NCBI GenBank assembly: GCA_019638525.1
Contig: JAHBTO010000003.1
Span: forward strand, 186,001-250,000
Source of the DNA: Ferruginibacter sp.
Lineage (GTDB): Bacteria; Bacteroidota; Bacteroidia; Chitinophagales; Chitinophagaceae
DNA: 64,000 bases
Reading direction: 5' to 3'
The position numbers and the translations under genes are program-made. How positions within the stretch are numbered: the first letter of the stretch is position 1; every line of letters starts with the position of its first letter. The notes under the pieces are model-generated. The model did not search any database. It saw only the letters and a list, made by a program, of their open reading frames with translations, and was not told where the DNA came from. Of the stretch, positions 45,270 to 53,397 are shown in pieces.

Positions 45270-46112
45270 ATGGAGTTATTAAATTTAAACGGAAAAATAG
45301 TTAGTACAACATCCGGGCTAATATCGCCTAATAGCCGTGGCTTTAGGTATGGTGATGGCGTTTTTGAAACAATGATTTGCAGGGAAAACTTAATTCATTT
45401 TGCTGATGACCATATTAACCGTTTGATTAATGGACTAACAGTTCTTGATTTTGCAGTACCAACTAATTATACAACTGCATATTTTACCGGGCAAATAAAT
45501 GATTTACTTAAAGAAAACGAACATAATAAAACAGCAAGAATAAGATTAACTGCATTTAGAGATGAAGGAAGTTTGTACGATGAAACAAATGAAATACCAA
45601 ATTTTATTATACAAACCTGGGCATTGCAGGATAGTATTGGCAAATGGAACGAAAAGGGATTAGTGTTGGGAATATGCACCTACATTAAAAAAAGCTGCGA
45701 CAGTCTTTGTAATTTAAAGCACAATAATTTTCTGCCCTACGTAATGGGTGCTAATCTTGCAAAAAGAAATAATTGGAATGATGCTGTGATGCTAAATTGC
45801 TATGGCAGGGTGTGCGATACAACAATTGCTAATATCTTTCTTATAAAAAATAAAATGGTTTATACCCCGGCTTTACAAGAAGGCTGTGTTGCAGGTGTAA
45901 TTCGTAAAAATCTTATTGGGCACCTTATAAATAACAATATTGAGGTTATTGAAAAAGAATTAACCATTGAGGATCTGATGCAGGCAGACGAATTGTTTGT
46001 AACTAACTCAATCCATAATATACAATGGGTACAAAATATTGCCGGTAAAAAATATACAAATAATCTTACAAGGTCTATTTACGAATCTTTTACAGCACTG
46101 CCAGTTTATTAG
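45270..46112 (+). CDS. Class IV aminotransferase (PabC/IlvE-like)
   Basis: A 280-residue fold-type IV PLP enzyme. It has SRGFRYGDGVFETM near the N-terminus, the PLP Lys in NLKHNNFLPYV, and GRVCDTTIANIFLI, where Asp replaces the Glu common in this motif. The C-terminal LMQADELFVTNSI is typical. It may be an aminodeoxychorismate lyase (folate), which would suit folE nearby, or a branched-chain or D-amino-acid transaminase. An ATG at 45249 would add seven residues. It overlaps the convergent mqnD gene by 23 bases. Confidence 0.8.
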   Translation: MELLNLNGKIVSTTSGLISPNSRGFRYGDGVFETMICRENLIHFADDHINRLINGLTVLDFAVPTNYTTAYFTGQINDLLKENEHNKTARIRLTAFRDEGSLYDETNEIPNFIIQTWALQDSIGKWNEKGLVLGICTYIKKSCDSLCNLKHNNFLPYVMGANLAKRNNWNDAVMLNCYGRVCDTTIANIFLIKNKMVYTPALQEGCVAGVIRKNLIGHLINNNIEVIEKELTIEDLMQADELFVTNSIHNIQWVQNIAGKKYTNNLTRSIYESFTALPVY

Positions 46113-46932
46113 AAAATATATTTTCCATCATTACTGCTTTACCATTAATTGTACCATAAACTTCCAATAATTTACAAATAGCATTTCTTCCCTCATTCCC
46201 TAAATCAATAGAGTATTGGTTTACATATAAATCAATATGGTTACGCATTACAGCTTCGCTCATCTCCTGTGAATATTTTTTAACATAAGCAGCCAACTCC
46301 TTGTAGTGGTTATGGTATGCATATTCTACACTTTGTTTTATTAAGGCATCTACCTGTACGCTAATAGCACTGTTGATAGTACGTTTAATTACAATGCCTC
46401 CCAATGGAATAGGGTTATTTGTTTCCTTCTCCCAGTAATCACCAAGGTCGGTAATCTTATGTAATCCTTTCTCAGCATAGGTAAATCGGTTTTCATGAAT
46501 GATAACGCCCAATCCTTTATCCTGCAAAACAAAATTTTCTATTTCATCATATCTTAAATAGACTTTATTTTTTGCATTTGGATATGCCAAAGAAAAAAGT
46601 AAATGGGCGGTTGTGTTTTTGCCAGGTATTGCAATTGTATTTGCCTCTACATTTATCTTTTGGTTATTGTTAGCAATTAGCAGCGGTCCTGCCCCTTTAC
46701 CCAATGCGCTGCCACTATTAAGAACAATATATTCATTCAAAACCAATGGCAGTACTCCATAACTTAATTTTGTAATGTCCAGCCTGCCTTCTATCGCCCA
46801 ATTATTAAGCGTTTGCACATCTTCTAAAACTACATCAAACAGTAAGCCACCTGTATCAATTTTATTATTTACCAGGGCTTCAAAAATAAAAGTGTCGTTC
46901 GGACAGGGCGAGAAACCTAAACTTAGTTTCAT
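46090..46932 (-). CDS. mqnD: 1,4-dihydroxy-6-naphthoate synthase
   Basis: A 280-residue MqnD of the futalosine menaquinone pathway. The start MKLSLGFSPCPNDTFIFEAL is diagnostic, with KLSYGVLPLVLNEYIVLNSG and the phosphate-binding-like IPGKNTTAHLLFSLAYP. The fold is a periplasmic-binding-protein type, used here as an enzyme acting on cyclic dehypoxanthinyl futalosine. It is nine bases downstream of mqnB on the same strand. Confidence 0.95.
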   Translation of the reverse strand: MKLSLGFSPCPNDTFIFEALVNNKIDTGGLLFDVVLEDVQTLNNWAIEGRLDITKLSYGVLPLVLNEYIVLNSGSALGKGAGPLLIANNNQKINVEANTIAIPGKNTTAHLLFSLAYPNAKNKVYLRYDEIENFVLQDKGLGVIIHENRFTYAEKGLHKITDLGDYWEKETNNPIPLGGIVIKRTINSAISVQVDALIKQSVEYAYHNHYKELAAYVKKYSQEMSEAVMRNHIDLYVNQYSIDLGNEGRNAICKLLEVYGTINGKAVMMENIFSNKLAVL

Positions 46933-46941
46933 TGATTATTG

Positions 46942-47571
46942 TTAACCGTTTAAATTTTTAATTAGTTGCTGTAATTGTATATTTAAATTTTCAATAGCTT
47001 CTTTCATTATCCATTTATCTCGGTTTCTTTCGCCCACGATGTTAGATATGGATCGTAACTGTATGAAAGGCATATTTTCCTGCAGGCATACATAATGCAG
47101 GGCGGCGCCTTCCATCGATTCTATATCGGCATTAAATTGGTTTATGAATTGTTGTTTTTGTAATTCACTATCGCTTACTTTATTTACTGTTATTGCTTTA
47201 ACAGCCTGCATGTTCAATTGCATTTTTATTCCCTGGGTGTTCATAAGCCAGCCAGCATTAAAAGGAAATTCATTTTTATCAGCAAGGCCGCTTTCAAAAA
47301 TAGAAACAAAATTTTCTTTTTCTTCCATGCCAATATCACCAAACGTATCCTGCTTTACAAAAACCACCTCGCCCGGTTTAGCAACGTTGTTGAATGTGCC
47401 GGCAATACCGGCTTGTATTATTAGGTCGTAATCTATCTGCTGCATCCTTTTTTGGAGGTGATATAAAACCGCCGGAACCCCAACGCCTGTTATGAGTATA
47501 TCGGTTGCTGAAGCTGTTTCTATGAACGGCTTAATTTCCAATTCGGTTGCGGCAATAACCAGGATTTGCAT
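46942..47571 (-). CDS. mqnB: Futalosine hydrolase
   Basis: A 209-residue nucleosidase (MTA/SAH nucleosidase fold) that removes hypoxanthine from futalosine. It starts MQILVIAATELEIKPFIE and has ITGVGVPAVLYHL, QAGIAGTFNN and the acidic block ADIESMEGAALHYVC. I chose the ATG at 47571; a longer frame from 47598 adds nine residues. Together with mqnD it indicates menaquinone synthesis by the futalosine route. Confidence 0.92.
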   Translation of the reverse strand: MQILVIAATELEIKPFIETASATDILITGVGVPAVLYHLQKRMQQIDYDLIIQAGIAGTFNNVAKPGEVVFVKQDTFGDIGMEEKENFVSIFESGLADKNEFPFNAGWLMNTQGIKMQLNMQAVKAITVNKVSDSELQKQQFINQFNADIESMEGAALHYVCLQENMPFIQLRSISNIVGERNRDKWIMKEAIENLNIQLQQLIKNLNG

Positions 47572-47616
47572 TTTACAAATTTCGTATTTACGCTTCATAT
47601 TTCAGGTTTTAGAAGT

Positions 47617-47624
47617 TACCTTTG
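47617..47624 (+). promoter_or_regulatory. Promoter -7 box of first PTPS gene
   Basis: TACCTTTG, an exact TAnnTTTG match, 20 bases before the ATG at 47645. This supports that start over an upstream in-frame ATG at 47492 that would run antisense through mqnB. Confidence 0.6.
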
Positions 47625-47644
47625 CCGAAATTTTTAAATTATTG

Positions 47645-48055
47645 ATGGTTTACATTACCAGGATAGAACATTTTAATGCGGCTCATAAATTATTTAACCC
47701 GGCATGGAGCAGGGAAAAAAATGAGGAAGTGTTTGGTAAATGTGCCAATGAAAACTGGCATGGCCATAATTTTGAGCTATTTGTTACCCTTAAAGGCGAA
47801 CCGGATGCAGATACCGGCTTTGTTTATGATGTAAAAAAACTGAGTGTAATAGTTAAAGAACATGTGATTGATAAGCTTGATCATAAAAACCTGAATGTGG
47901 ATGTTGATTTCATGAAAGGAAAACTTTGTTCTATTGAAAACCTTGTGATTGGAATTTGGAACGAACTTACACCACACTTGCCTGCCGAAGTAAAGTTGCA
48001 TTGCCTTAAATTATCTGAAACACCCAGGATTTTTGTAGAGTATTATGGCGATTGA
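47645..48055 (+). CDS. 6-pyruvoyltetrahydropterin synthase family, eukaryotic-type motif
   Basis: A 136-residue PTPS-fold protein. Zinc ligands are His14 (HFNAAHKL) and His39/His41 (WHGHNFEL). The catalytic Cys33 lies five residues before the HGH, as in animal PTPS, not three as in QueD. LDHKNLN and ETPRIFVEYYG fit the family. The start is set by the conserved N-terminus. A second, closer copy follows at 48201. Role: pterin synthesis from dihydroneopterin triphosphate, or queuosine; the motif favours pterin. Confidence 0.9.
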   Translation: MVYITRIEHFNAAHKLFNPAWSREKNEEVFGKCANENWHGHNFELFVTLKGEPDADTGFVYDVKKLSVIVKEHVIDKLDHKNLNVDVDFMKGKLCSIENLVIGIWNELTPHLPAEVKLHCLKLSETPRIFVEYYGD

Positions 48056-48112
48056 TAATTACCACTTCAAAAAAAAATAACTTGTATGAGTGCAAGTGTT
48101 AGATACACTTTT

Positions 48113-48141
48113 TTTGAAACGGGACTATGCATTTATTTTTG
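48113..48141 (+). promoter_or_regulatory. Promoter of second PTPS gene
   Basis: TTTG at 48113-48116 and TATTTTTG at 48134-48141, 17 bases apart, slightly closer than the usual 19-21. It lies 60 bases before the start codon. Confidence 0.5.
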
Positions 48142-48200
48142 CATCAATAAAATCTCCTTGTTAATAAACAATCAGCTTTATAAAATGTTATCTATTTAAT

Positions 48201-48617
48201 ATGAGCAACAGAGTAGCCGTTTACCGTAAAGAGCATTTTAATGCAGCCCATCGGCTTAACAATCCTGCATGGGATGAAACAACCAATCAGAAAGTTTTTG
48301 GTAAATGCAATAACCCGCATTTTCACGGCCATAATTACGAATTGGTTATTAAAGTAACAGGCGAGCCTGATGCAGCTACTGGTTATGTGATGGATATGAA
48401 ATTATTGAGCGACATTGTTCAGGAAAATGTGATTGAACGGTTTGATCATAAAAACTTAAATGATGATACGGTTGAGTTTAAAAATCTTAACCCTACAGCC
48501 GAAAACATTGCAATTGTTATATACAAAATTTTAAGGGAAAAGATAGAACAGAAGTTCGACCTGCAGGTACGGCTATACGAAACCGAAAGAAATTTTGTTG
48601 ACTACCCGGCCAACTGA
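48201..48617 (+). CDS. 6-pyruvoyltetrahydropterin synthase family (second copy)
   Basis: A 138-residue paralogue of the preceding gene. His17, then Cys36 in FGKCNNPHFHGHNYEL with C-X5-HGH spacing, almost the same as the mammalian PTPS motif. FDHKNLNDD and the C-terminal YETERNFVDY complete the family pattern. It lies 23 bases before folE, so the two probably form an operon converting GTP to a 6-substituted tetrahydropterin. Confidence 0.92.
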   Translation: MSNRVAVYRKEHFNAAHRLNNPAWDETTNQKVFGKCNNPHFHGHNYELVIKVTGEPDAATGYVMDMKLLSDIVQENVIERFDHKNLNDDTVEFKNLNPTAENIAIVIYKILREKIEQKFDLQVRLYETERNFVDYPAN

Positions 48618-48640
48618 TTTTAAAATAAAAAAACTACTGA

Positions 48641-49237
48641 ATGGGCTATAAAAAAATTGAGCAATACGATGATGAAGTTACATCGGGGCTTATAGAAAAC
48701 TACCGCAATACACTGCAATTGATTGGCGAAAACCCCGAAAGGGAAGGCCTGCAAAAAACCCCTGAAAGGGTTGCTAAAGCGATGCAGTTTCTAACACAGG
48801 GATACAATATTGATGCTCATGCCATACTCAACTCGGCTAAGTTTCACGAAGATGTAAGTGAGATGATTATTGTAAAAGATATTGAATTGTATAGTTTGTG
48901 CGAACATCACATGTTGCCATTTTACGGCAAAGCACATGTGGCTTATATTCCAAACGGATTTATAACAGGCCTAAGTAAGATAGCAAGGGTGGTAGATGCA
49001 TATAGCCGAAGGTTGCAGGTACAGGAAAGATTAACACACGAGATATTGAATTCGATAAAAGAAACTTTAAGCCCATTAGGCGTTGCTGTGGTTATTGAAG
49101 CATCGCATCTTTGTATGATGATGAGGGGTGTGGAAAAACAAAATTCGGTAACAACCACTTCTGCTTTTTGGGGAGAGTTTGAAAAAAATGAAACAAGAAG
49201 CGAATTTGTAAAACTTATTTCTGCACAGTTGCATTAA
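48641..49237 (+). CDS. folE: GTP cyclohydrolase I
   Basis: A 198-residue FolE, making 7,8-dihydroneopterin triphosphate from GTP. The zinc Cys/His motif is [19 protein letters not shown], and the second ligand region is [28 protein letters not shown] is typical. It is downstream of the two PTPS genes and supplies their substrate, as well as folate. Confidence 0.96.
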   Translation: MGYKKIEQYDDEVTSGLIENYRNTLQLIGENPEREGLQKTPERVAKAMQFLTQGYNIDAHAILNSAKFHEDVSEMIIVKDIELYSLCEHHMLPFYGKAHVAYIPNGFITGLSKIARVVDAYSRRLQVQERLTHEILNSIKETLSPLGVAVVIEASHLCMMMRGVEKQNSVTTTSAFWGEFEKNETRSEFVKLISAQLH

Positions 49238-49261
49238 TTGATAATAAGTATCCTGTTAATT

Positions 49262-49285
49262 AATCTCTTTTAAAGAGATTTTTTT
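49262..49285 (+). terminator. Terminator after folE
   Basis: AATCTCTTT and AAAGAGATT separated by one T, so the inner pairs must open to make a loop, followed by a T5 run. Confidence 0.7.
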
Positions 49286-49313
49286 GTTTTATTTGTAATC
49301 TAAAAATTTACTG

Positions 49314-50204
49314 ATGGCACATGCATTTATATTTCCCGGCCAGGGATCGCAGTTTAGTGGCATGGGAAAAAACCTGTATGATACAAACTCTGTTTCAAAA
49401 GAAATGTTTGAACAGGCAAACGAAATTCTTGGGTTCCGTATTTCGGATATCATGTTTGGCGGCAGCGAAGAAGACTTGAAACAAACCAATGTAACACAAC
49501 CGGCAGTTTTTTTGCATTCGGTAATAGCGTTTAAAACTTTGCAAAACATAAGGCCCGATATGGTGGCAGGCCATTCGCTTGGCGAATTTTCGGCACTTGT
49601 TGCCAATAATGTTTTAAGTTTTGAAAATGCCTTGATGCTGGTTTCCATAAGGGCACAGGCTATGCAACGTGCCTGCGAAATGAATCCATCTACCATGGCG
49701 GCCGTTTTGGCTTTACCCGATGAAAAGGTTGAAGAGATATGTGCAGCTGTAACATCTGAAACCGGAGAAGTGGTAGTAGCTGCAAATTATAATTGCCCGG
49801 GCCAATTGGTGATTAGCGGCACTATAAAAGGAATTGATATTGCCTGCGAAAAAATGAAAGCAGCAGGAGCAAGGCGTGCATTGGTTTTACCGGTTGGCGG
49901 CGCTTTTCATTCACCATTGATGATGCCAGCAAAAGAAGAATTGGCAGCAGCCATTGATGCTACTCATTTTAACGACCCTGTTTGCCCGGTGTATCAAAAT
50001 GTGGTGGCAAAGGCGGTTACAAATGCAGCTGAAATAAAAAGAAACCTGATAGACCAACTCACCGGCGCCGTACGCTGGACACAAAGTGTAGAAGCCATGA
50101 TTGCCGATGGAGCCACAAACTTTACCGAAGCAGGCCCCGGAAAAGTATTGCAGGGCTTAGTGCAAAAGATTAACAAGGAAATGATTTGTGACGGGGTGAA
50201 TTAA
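49314..50204 (+). CDS. fabD: Malonyl-CoA:ACP transacylase
   Basis: A 296-residue FabD that loads malonyl groups on ACP. Motifs are FPGQGSQFSGMG at the N-terminus, the nucleophile Ser in GHSLGEFSAL, the Arg in SIRAQAMQRA, and the catalytic His in GGAFHSPLM. It is a single gene between two terminators. Confidence 0.96.
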   Translation: MAHAFIFPGQGSQFSGMGKNLYDTNSVSKEMFEQANEILGFRISDIMFGGSEEDLKQTNVTQPAVFLHSVIAFKTLQNIRPDMVAGHSLGEFSALVANNVLSFENALMLVSIRAQAMQRACEMNPSTMAAVLALPDEKVEEICAAVTSETGEVVVAANYNCPGQLVISGTIKGIDIACEKMKAAGARRALVLPVGGAFHSPLMMPAKEELAAAIDATHFNDPVCPVYQNVVAKAVTNAAEIKRNLIDQLTGAVRWTQSVEAMIADGATNFTEAGPGKVLQGLVQKINKEMICDGVN

Positions 50205-50221
50205 AAAATTTTAATTAAATA

Positions 50222-50251
50222 AAAAAGCCAGGTAAAATCCTGGCCTTTTTA
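50222..50251. terminator. Bidirectional terminator fabD-mdh
   Basis: AAAAAGCCAGG, TAAAAT, CCTGGCCTTTTT: a GC core of 6 bp with A and T runs, between two convergent genes. Confidence 0.82.
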
Positions 50252-50268
50252 TTTTTAAAATAATCTTA

Positions 50269-51198
50269 TCATAGCGAACCCAATGCGTTATTCATATTTC
50301 TAACAGCATCGGCACTTTTATTAAATAAAGCCTGCTCTTCGTCGTTTAGTTTATAGTCAATAATTTTTTCGATACCATTGCGACCAATGATAACCGGTAC
50401 ACCAATACATATATCTTTTTGTGCATACTCTCCATCTAAATAAACACAACAGGGAAATAATTTTTTCTCATCCCTTACAATGCTTTCAACCAATGCAGCG
50501 CCTGCAGCGCCGGGAGCATACCAGGCCGATGTGCCCAGTAAACCGGTAAGTGTAGCGCCGCCAACCATGGTATCGGCAGCCACCTTTTTTAATGTATCTG
50601 CATCTAAATAATTAGCAACCGGTGTACCCTGGTATGTGGCCAATCTTGTTAAAGGTATCATGGTGGTATCGCCGTGGCCGCCAATAACTACGCCTTGCAA
50701 ATCGGTAGAAGTGCAACCCATTGCTTTTGACAGGTAATATTTAAATCGGCTGCTGTCTAAAATACCACCCATACCAATAATCCTGTTTTTGGGTAAGCCG
50801 CTCGACTTTAATGCCAGGTATGTCATTGTATCCATTGGGTTGCTGATGATTACAATGATGGCATTGGGCGAATGTTTTAAAATATTTTCAGTAACAGTTT
50901 TTACAATACCTGCATTAATGCCAATCAATTCTTCACGTGTCATACCAGGTTTACGGGGAATACCCGAAGTGATAACGGCTACATCCGTTCCTGCAGTTTT
51001 TGAATAATCATTTGTGCTGCCGGTTATCCTGGTATCAAAACCAAGCAGGGCTGCTGTTTGCATCAGGTCCATGGCCTTACCTTCGGCCACGCCTTCTTTA
51101 ATATCCACTAAAACAAGTTCATCACAAAGTTCTTTACGGGCAATATTATCGGCACAGGTAGCGCCAACAGCGCCTGCTCCAACTACAGTTACTTTCAT
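50269..51198 (-). CDS. mdh: Malate dehydrogenase
   Basis: A 309-residue LDH-like malate dehydrogenase. The NAD fold is VVGAGAVGATCADN (4-17), the substrate-specificity loop is GIPRKPGMTREEL with the Arg that selects a dicarboxylate, ISNPMDTMTY follows, and the catalytic His is in VIGGHGDTTMIP. It acts in the TCA cycle with the citrate synthase at 28.3 kb. Confidence 0.96.
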   Translation of the reverse strand: MKVTVVGAGAVGATCADNIARKELCDELVLVDIKEGVAEGKAMDLMQTAALLGFDTRITGSTNDYSKTAGTDVAVITSGIPRKPGMTREELIGINAGIVKTVTENILKHSPNAIIVIISNPMDTMTYLALKSSGLPKNRIIGMGGILDSSRFKYYLSKAMGCTSTDLQGVVIGGHGDTTMIPLTRLATYQGTPVANYLDADTLKKVAADTMVGGATLTGLLGTSAWYAPGAAGAALVESIVRDEKKLFPCCVYLDGEYAQKDICIGVPVIIGRNGIEKIIDYKLNDEEQALFNKSADAVRNMNNALGSL

Positions 51199-51306
51199 GT
51201 ATATAAATTTAAAATTGAAAAATTATTTTGCTCCGCAAAGGTAATTAATTACCACCTGCATAAAAAAGACAAAATAAAAAAACAACTATTATTGTGCAGC
51301 AATGCT

Positions 51307-51798
51307 TTACAAGTTCGAGGCAATGATTGTTACAGGTACACTGCCATCAAATGCTTTAATAAGTTTTCCTTTTTTATCGTATAAGAACATGGCGGGAAAA
51401 GAGCGGATATTAAAAAAACTGCCTAAAAAATAAGAGGGATCCCGACCCATGATGATATTGGGGTAATCAGCAATTTTATAGTCATCATAAAATTGCTTTA
51501 TCTGCCCATAGTCTAATGGTGATGCCATTACGATTTGGGCTTTTTTAAAAAGTTCTATGTTAGCTGTAAGCGATTTTGTTTCGTTTTGGCAGTGGTCGCA
51601 ATCGGGGCTAAAGATGAAAATGAGTGTGGCTTTTTTCTTTACAAGGTCTTCTTTGGTAAACCTGCTGCTGTCGGGCAGTTTTATGATATTAAAAGGAGGT
51701 ACAGTGGGAAACCGCAGGTAAACGGGCAAGCTATCCCTTTGGGCAAAGGATACATTATAAAAACAGGAAATCAATAACAGGGCAACAAATTTTTTCAT
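51307..51798 (-). CDS. Exported thioredoxin-fold protein, TlpA-like
   Basis: A 163-residue exported protein. The signal peptide is MKKFVALLLISCFYNVSFAQ. The active site is SPDCDHCQNE with Cys67 and Cys70, followed by the cis-Pro region SFPAMFLYD. It probably acts as a periplasmic reductase or redox sensor. I chose the ATG at 51798 because the signal peptide begins there; an ATG 13 codons upstream is less likely. Confidence 0.83.
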   Translation of the reverse strand: MKKFVALLLISCFYNVSFAQRDSLPVYLRFPTVPPFNIIKLPDSSRFTKEDLVKKKATLIFIFSPDCDHCQNETKSLTANIELFKKAQIVMASPLDYGQIKQFYDDYKIADYPNIIMGRDPSYFLGSFFNIRSFPAMFLYDKKGKLIKAFDGSVPVTIIASNL

Positions 51799-52002
51799 CC
51801 ATTTTAAATTTTGATAAAAGTAATTTTTTTGTTTCATAACATATTGTTATGAATAAGCTTAAAATGTAAAACAGTTGTATTCAATAAAACCTTTGTGGCA
51901 AATGTTGTAATCTGTGGCATTAATTTTTTTAAAAGGATGAATAACTATGCGGTAAACTGCCGGCTATTGAATAACCAATTTCATTTTTAGGCAATCTATC
52001 CC

Positions 52003-52010
52003 TACTTTTG
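52003..52010 (+). promoter_or_regulatory. Promoter -7 box of efp
   Basis: TACTTTTG fits TAnnTTTG and lies 24 bases before the ATG at 52035. No clear -33 box. Confidence 0.5.
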
Positions 52011-52034
52011 CAGCCACTTTAAAATAATTTATAC

Positions 52035-52601
52035 ATGGCAACAACAGCAGATATGCGTTCGGGCTTAATCATCAAAATTGATGGCAGCCTTTATACAGTA
52101 ATAGAATTTGGACAAAATAAAACTGCCCGTGCTGCGGCAAAGGTTTGGGCAAAACTAAAAGGTGTTGATAATAACCGTACTATTGAAGTTACCTGGAACA
52201 GTGGCGAAACCATATACCCGGTAAGGGTTGAAAAAAAAGCATACCAGTATTTATACAAGGATGATACAGGCTACAGCTTTATGGATAATGAAACCTTCGA
52301 ACAGATTACTGTTCCCGAAACCATGATTGATGCACCACACTTTTTAAAAGACGGCCAGGAAGTTTCTGTATTAATCAATGGCGAAACCGACCAACCGATG
52401 GGAGTAGAACTACCAGATAAAATTGTATTATTGGTTACTTACAGTGAGCCCGGCATGAAAGGCGATACTGCCACCCGTACATTAAAACCTGCAACTGTTG
52501 AAACCGGCGCCACAGTTAACGTGCCCTTATTTGTAAATGAGGGCGAACTGATAAGAATCAACACAAAAACCGGCGATTACGTGGAGAGGGTGAAAGAATA
52601 A
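52035..52601 (+). CDS. efp: Elongation factor P, Arg32 type
   Basis: A 188-residue EF-P that relieves stalling at polyproline. Three beta domains are present, ending INTKTGDYVERVKE. The domain I tip reads QNKTARAAAK, where Arg32 takes the place of the Lys that EpmA modifies in E. coli (PGKG motif). This matches the Arg32 type of Pseudomonas (NKSGRNAA), which is rhamnosylated by EarP. No earP lies next to it. Followed by a strong terminator. Confidence 0.95.
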   Translation: MATTADMRSGLIIKIDGSLYTVIEFGQNKTARAAAKVWAKLKGVDNNRTIEVTWNSGETIYPVRVEKKAYQYLYKDDTGYSFMDNETFEQITVPETMIDAPHFLKDGQEVSVLINGETDQPMGVELPDKIVLLVTYSEPGMKGDTATRTLKPATVETGATVNVPLFVNEGELIRINTKTGDYVERVKE

Positions 52602-52631
52602 CTATCTTAAAAAAAGAATTGAATAAAAATG

Positions 52632-52661
52632 GGGTAATTGATTAAACAATTACCCTTTTTT
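52632..52661 (+). terminator. Terminator after efp
   Basis: GGGTAATTG, ATTAAA, CAATTACCC and a T6 run: a perfect 9-bp stem. Confidence 0.88.
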
Positions 52662-52680
52662 AATTTTATAAAAATTGGCA

Positions 52681-52730
52681 ATTTGCCGCATTTTTGGCCT
52701 TTTTTGCCCCAAATTTGCCCGAAAATGCCA
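52681..52730. repeat. Phased TTTGCC array upstream of accB
   Basis: Five GCC steps in TTTGCC, TTGGCC, TTTGCC, TTTGCC and ATGCC occur at intervals of about 9-12 bases, close to one helical turn. The array lies about 100-150 bases before accB, beyond the efp terminator, and may be a regulator-binding or bent-DNA element for accBC. Confidence 0.4.
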
Positions 52731-52830
52731 GTTTTTTCCTTATTTTTTAAAAATTTCGTTGCAGTTATGGAAAATCTTACCCTATCTTAGCAGCCGGTTT
52801 CATTTCTAATTAACCACTTAAACAATCCAC

Positions 52831-53310
52831 ATGGACATCAAGCAAATCCAGGAGCTGGTTAAGCTCATTAACAAAACCAATATCGGCGAAATAACAATCG
52901 AAGAAGAAGGAATAAAAATCACCGTTAAACAAAAAAAAGACCCCGTTCAAAATATTATAGCAGGCGTAGCAGCCCCGGCACAGGCCCCGGTTGCCCAACC
53001 TGCAGCAGCGCCTGCTATATCGGCGCCTCCTCCATCACCAAAGCCAGCAGCCGAACCCAAAGCCGAAAACCTGGTTACTATAAAAAGCCCCATGATTGGT
53101 ACTTTTTACAGGCAAGCCGGCCCGGGCAAACCCATTTTTGTAAATGTTGGCGATGAAGTAACTCCCGGTAAAGTGGTATGCATTATTGAAGCCATGAAAC
53201 TTTTTAATGAAATAGAAAGCGAAGTGAAGGGTAAAATTGTAAAAGTACTTGTAGAAGATGCAAGCCCGGTAGAATATGACCAACCCCTGTTTTTAGTTGA
53301 ACCTTCATAA
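52831..53310 (+). CDS. accB: Biotin carboxyl carrier protein of acetyl-CoA carboxylase
   Basis: A 159-residue BCCP. Residues 1-38 are the AccC-binding helix region, 45-80 an Ala/Pro linker, and 82-158 the biotinyl domain with EAMKLFNEIE; the biotin Lys is 123. The thumb PGKPIFVNVGDEV precedes it. Operon with accC. A TATCTTAG box at 52783-52790 is a weak promoter match. Confidence 0.96.
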   Translation: MDIKQIQELVKLINKTNIGEITIEEEGIKITVKQKKDPVQNIIAGVAAPAQAPVAQPAAAPAISAPPPSPKPAAEPKAENLVTIKSPMIGTFYRQAGPGKPIFVNVGDEVTPGKVVCIIEAMKLFNEIESEVKGKIVKVLVEDASPVEYDQPLFLVEPS

Positions 53311-53397
53311 GTAAAAATTAAAAAACCAAATGAATAGGATGCCTTTTACCTGGCAGGTTTTTTAGTTTTTAATTTTTAATTTTTAATTTAATTACTT
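53311..53397 (+). repeat. Dyad between accB and accC
   Basis: AAAAATTAAAAAACC in the first part is complementary to GGTTTTTTAGTTTTTAATTTTT in the last part, giving a long AT-rich hairpin just before the accC GTG. It resembles the spacers in the ribosomal operon. Confidence 0.55.

Noticed and set aside
47492-47644. Long N-terminal extension of the first PTPS gene
   Set aside because: It runs antisense through mqnB, and a TACCTTTG promoter box lies within it; the family start is at 47645.
48222-48234. TTTACCGTA motif in the second PTPS gene
   Set aside because: It lies inside a conserved coding stretch (VYRKEH) and is best explained by codon use.
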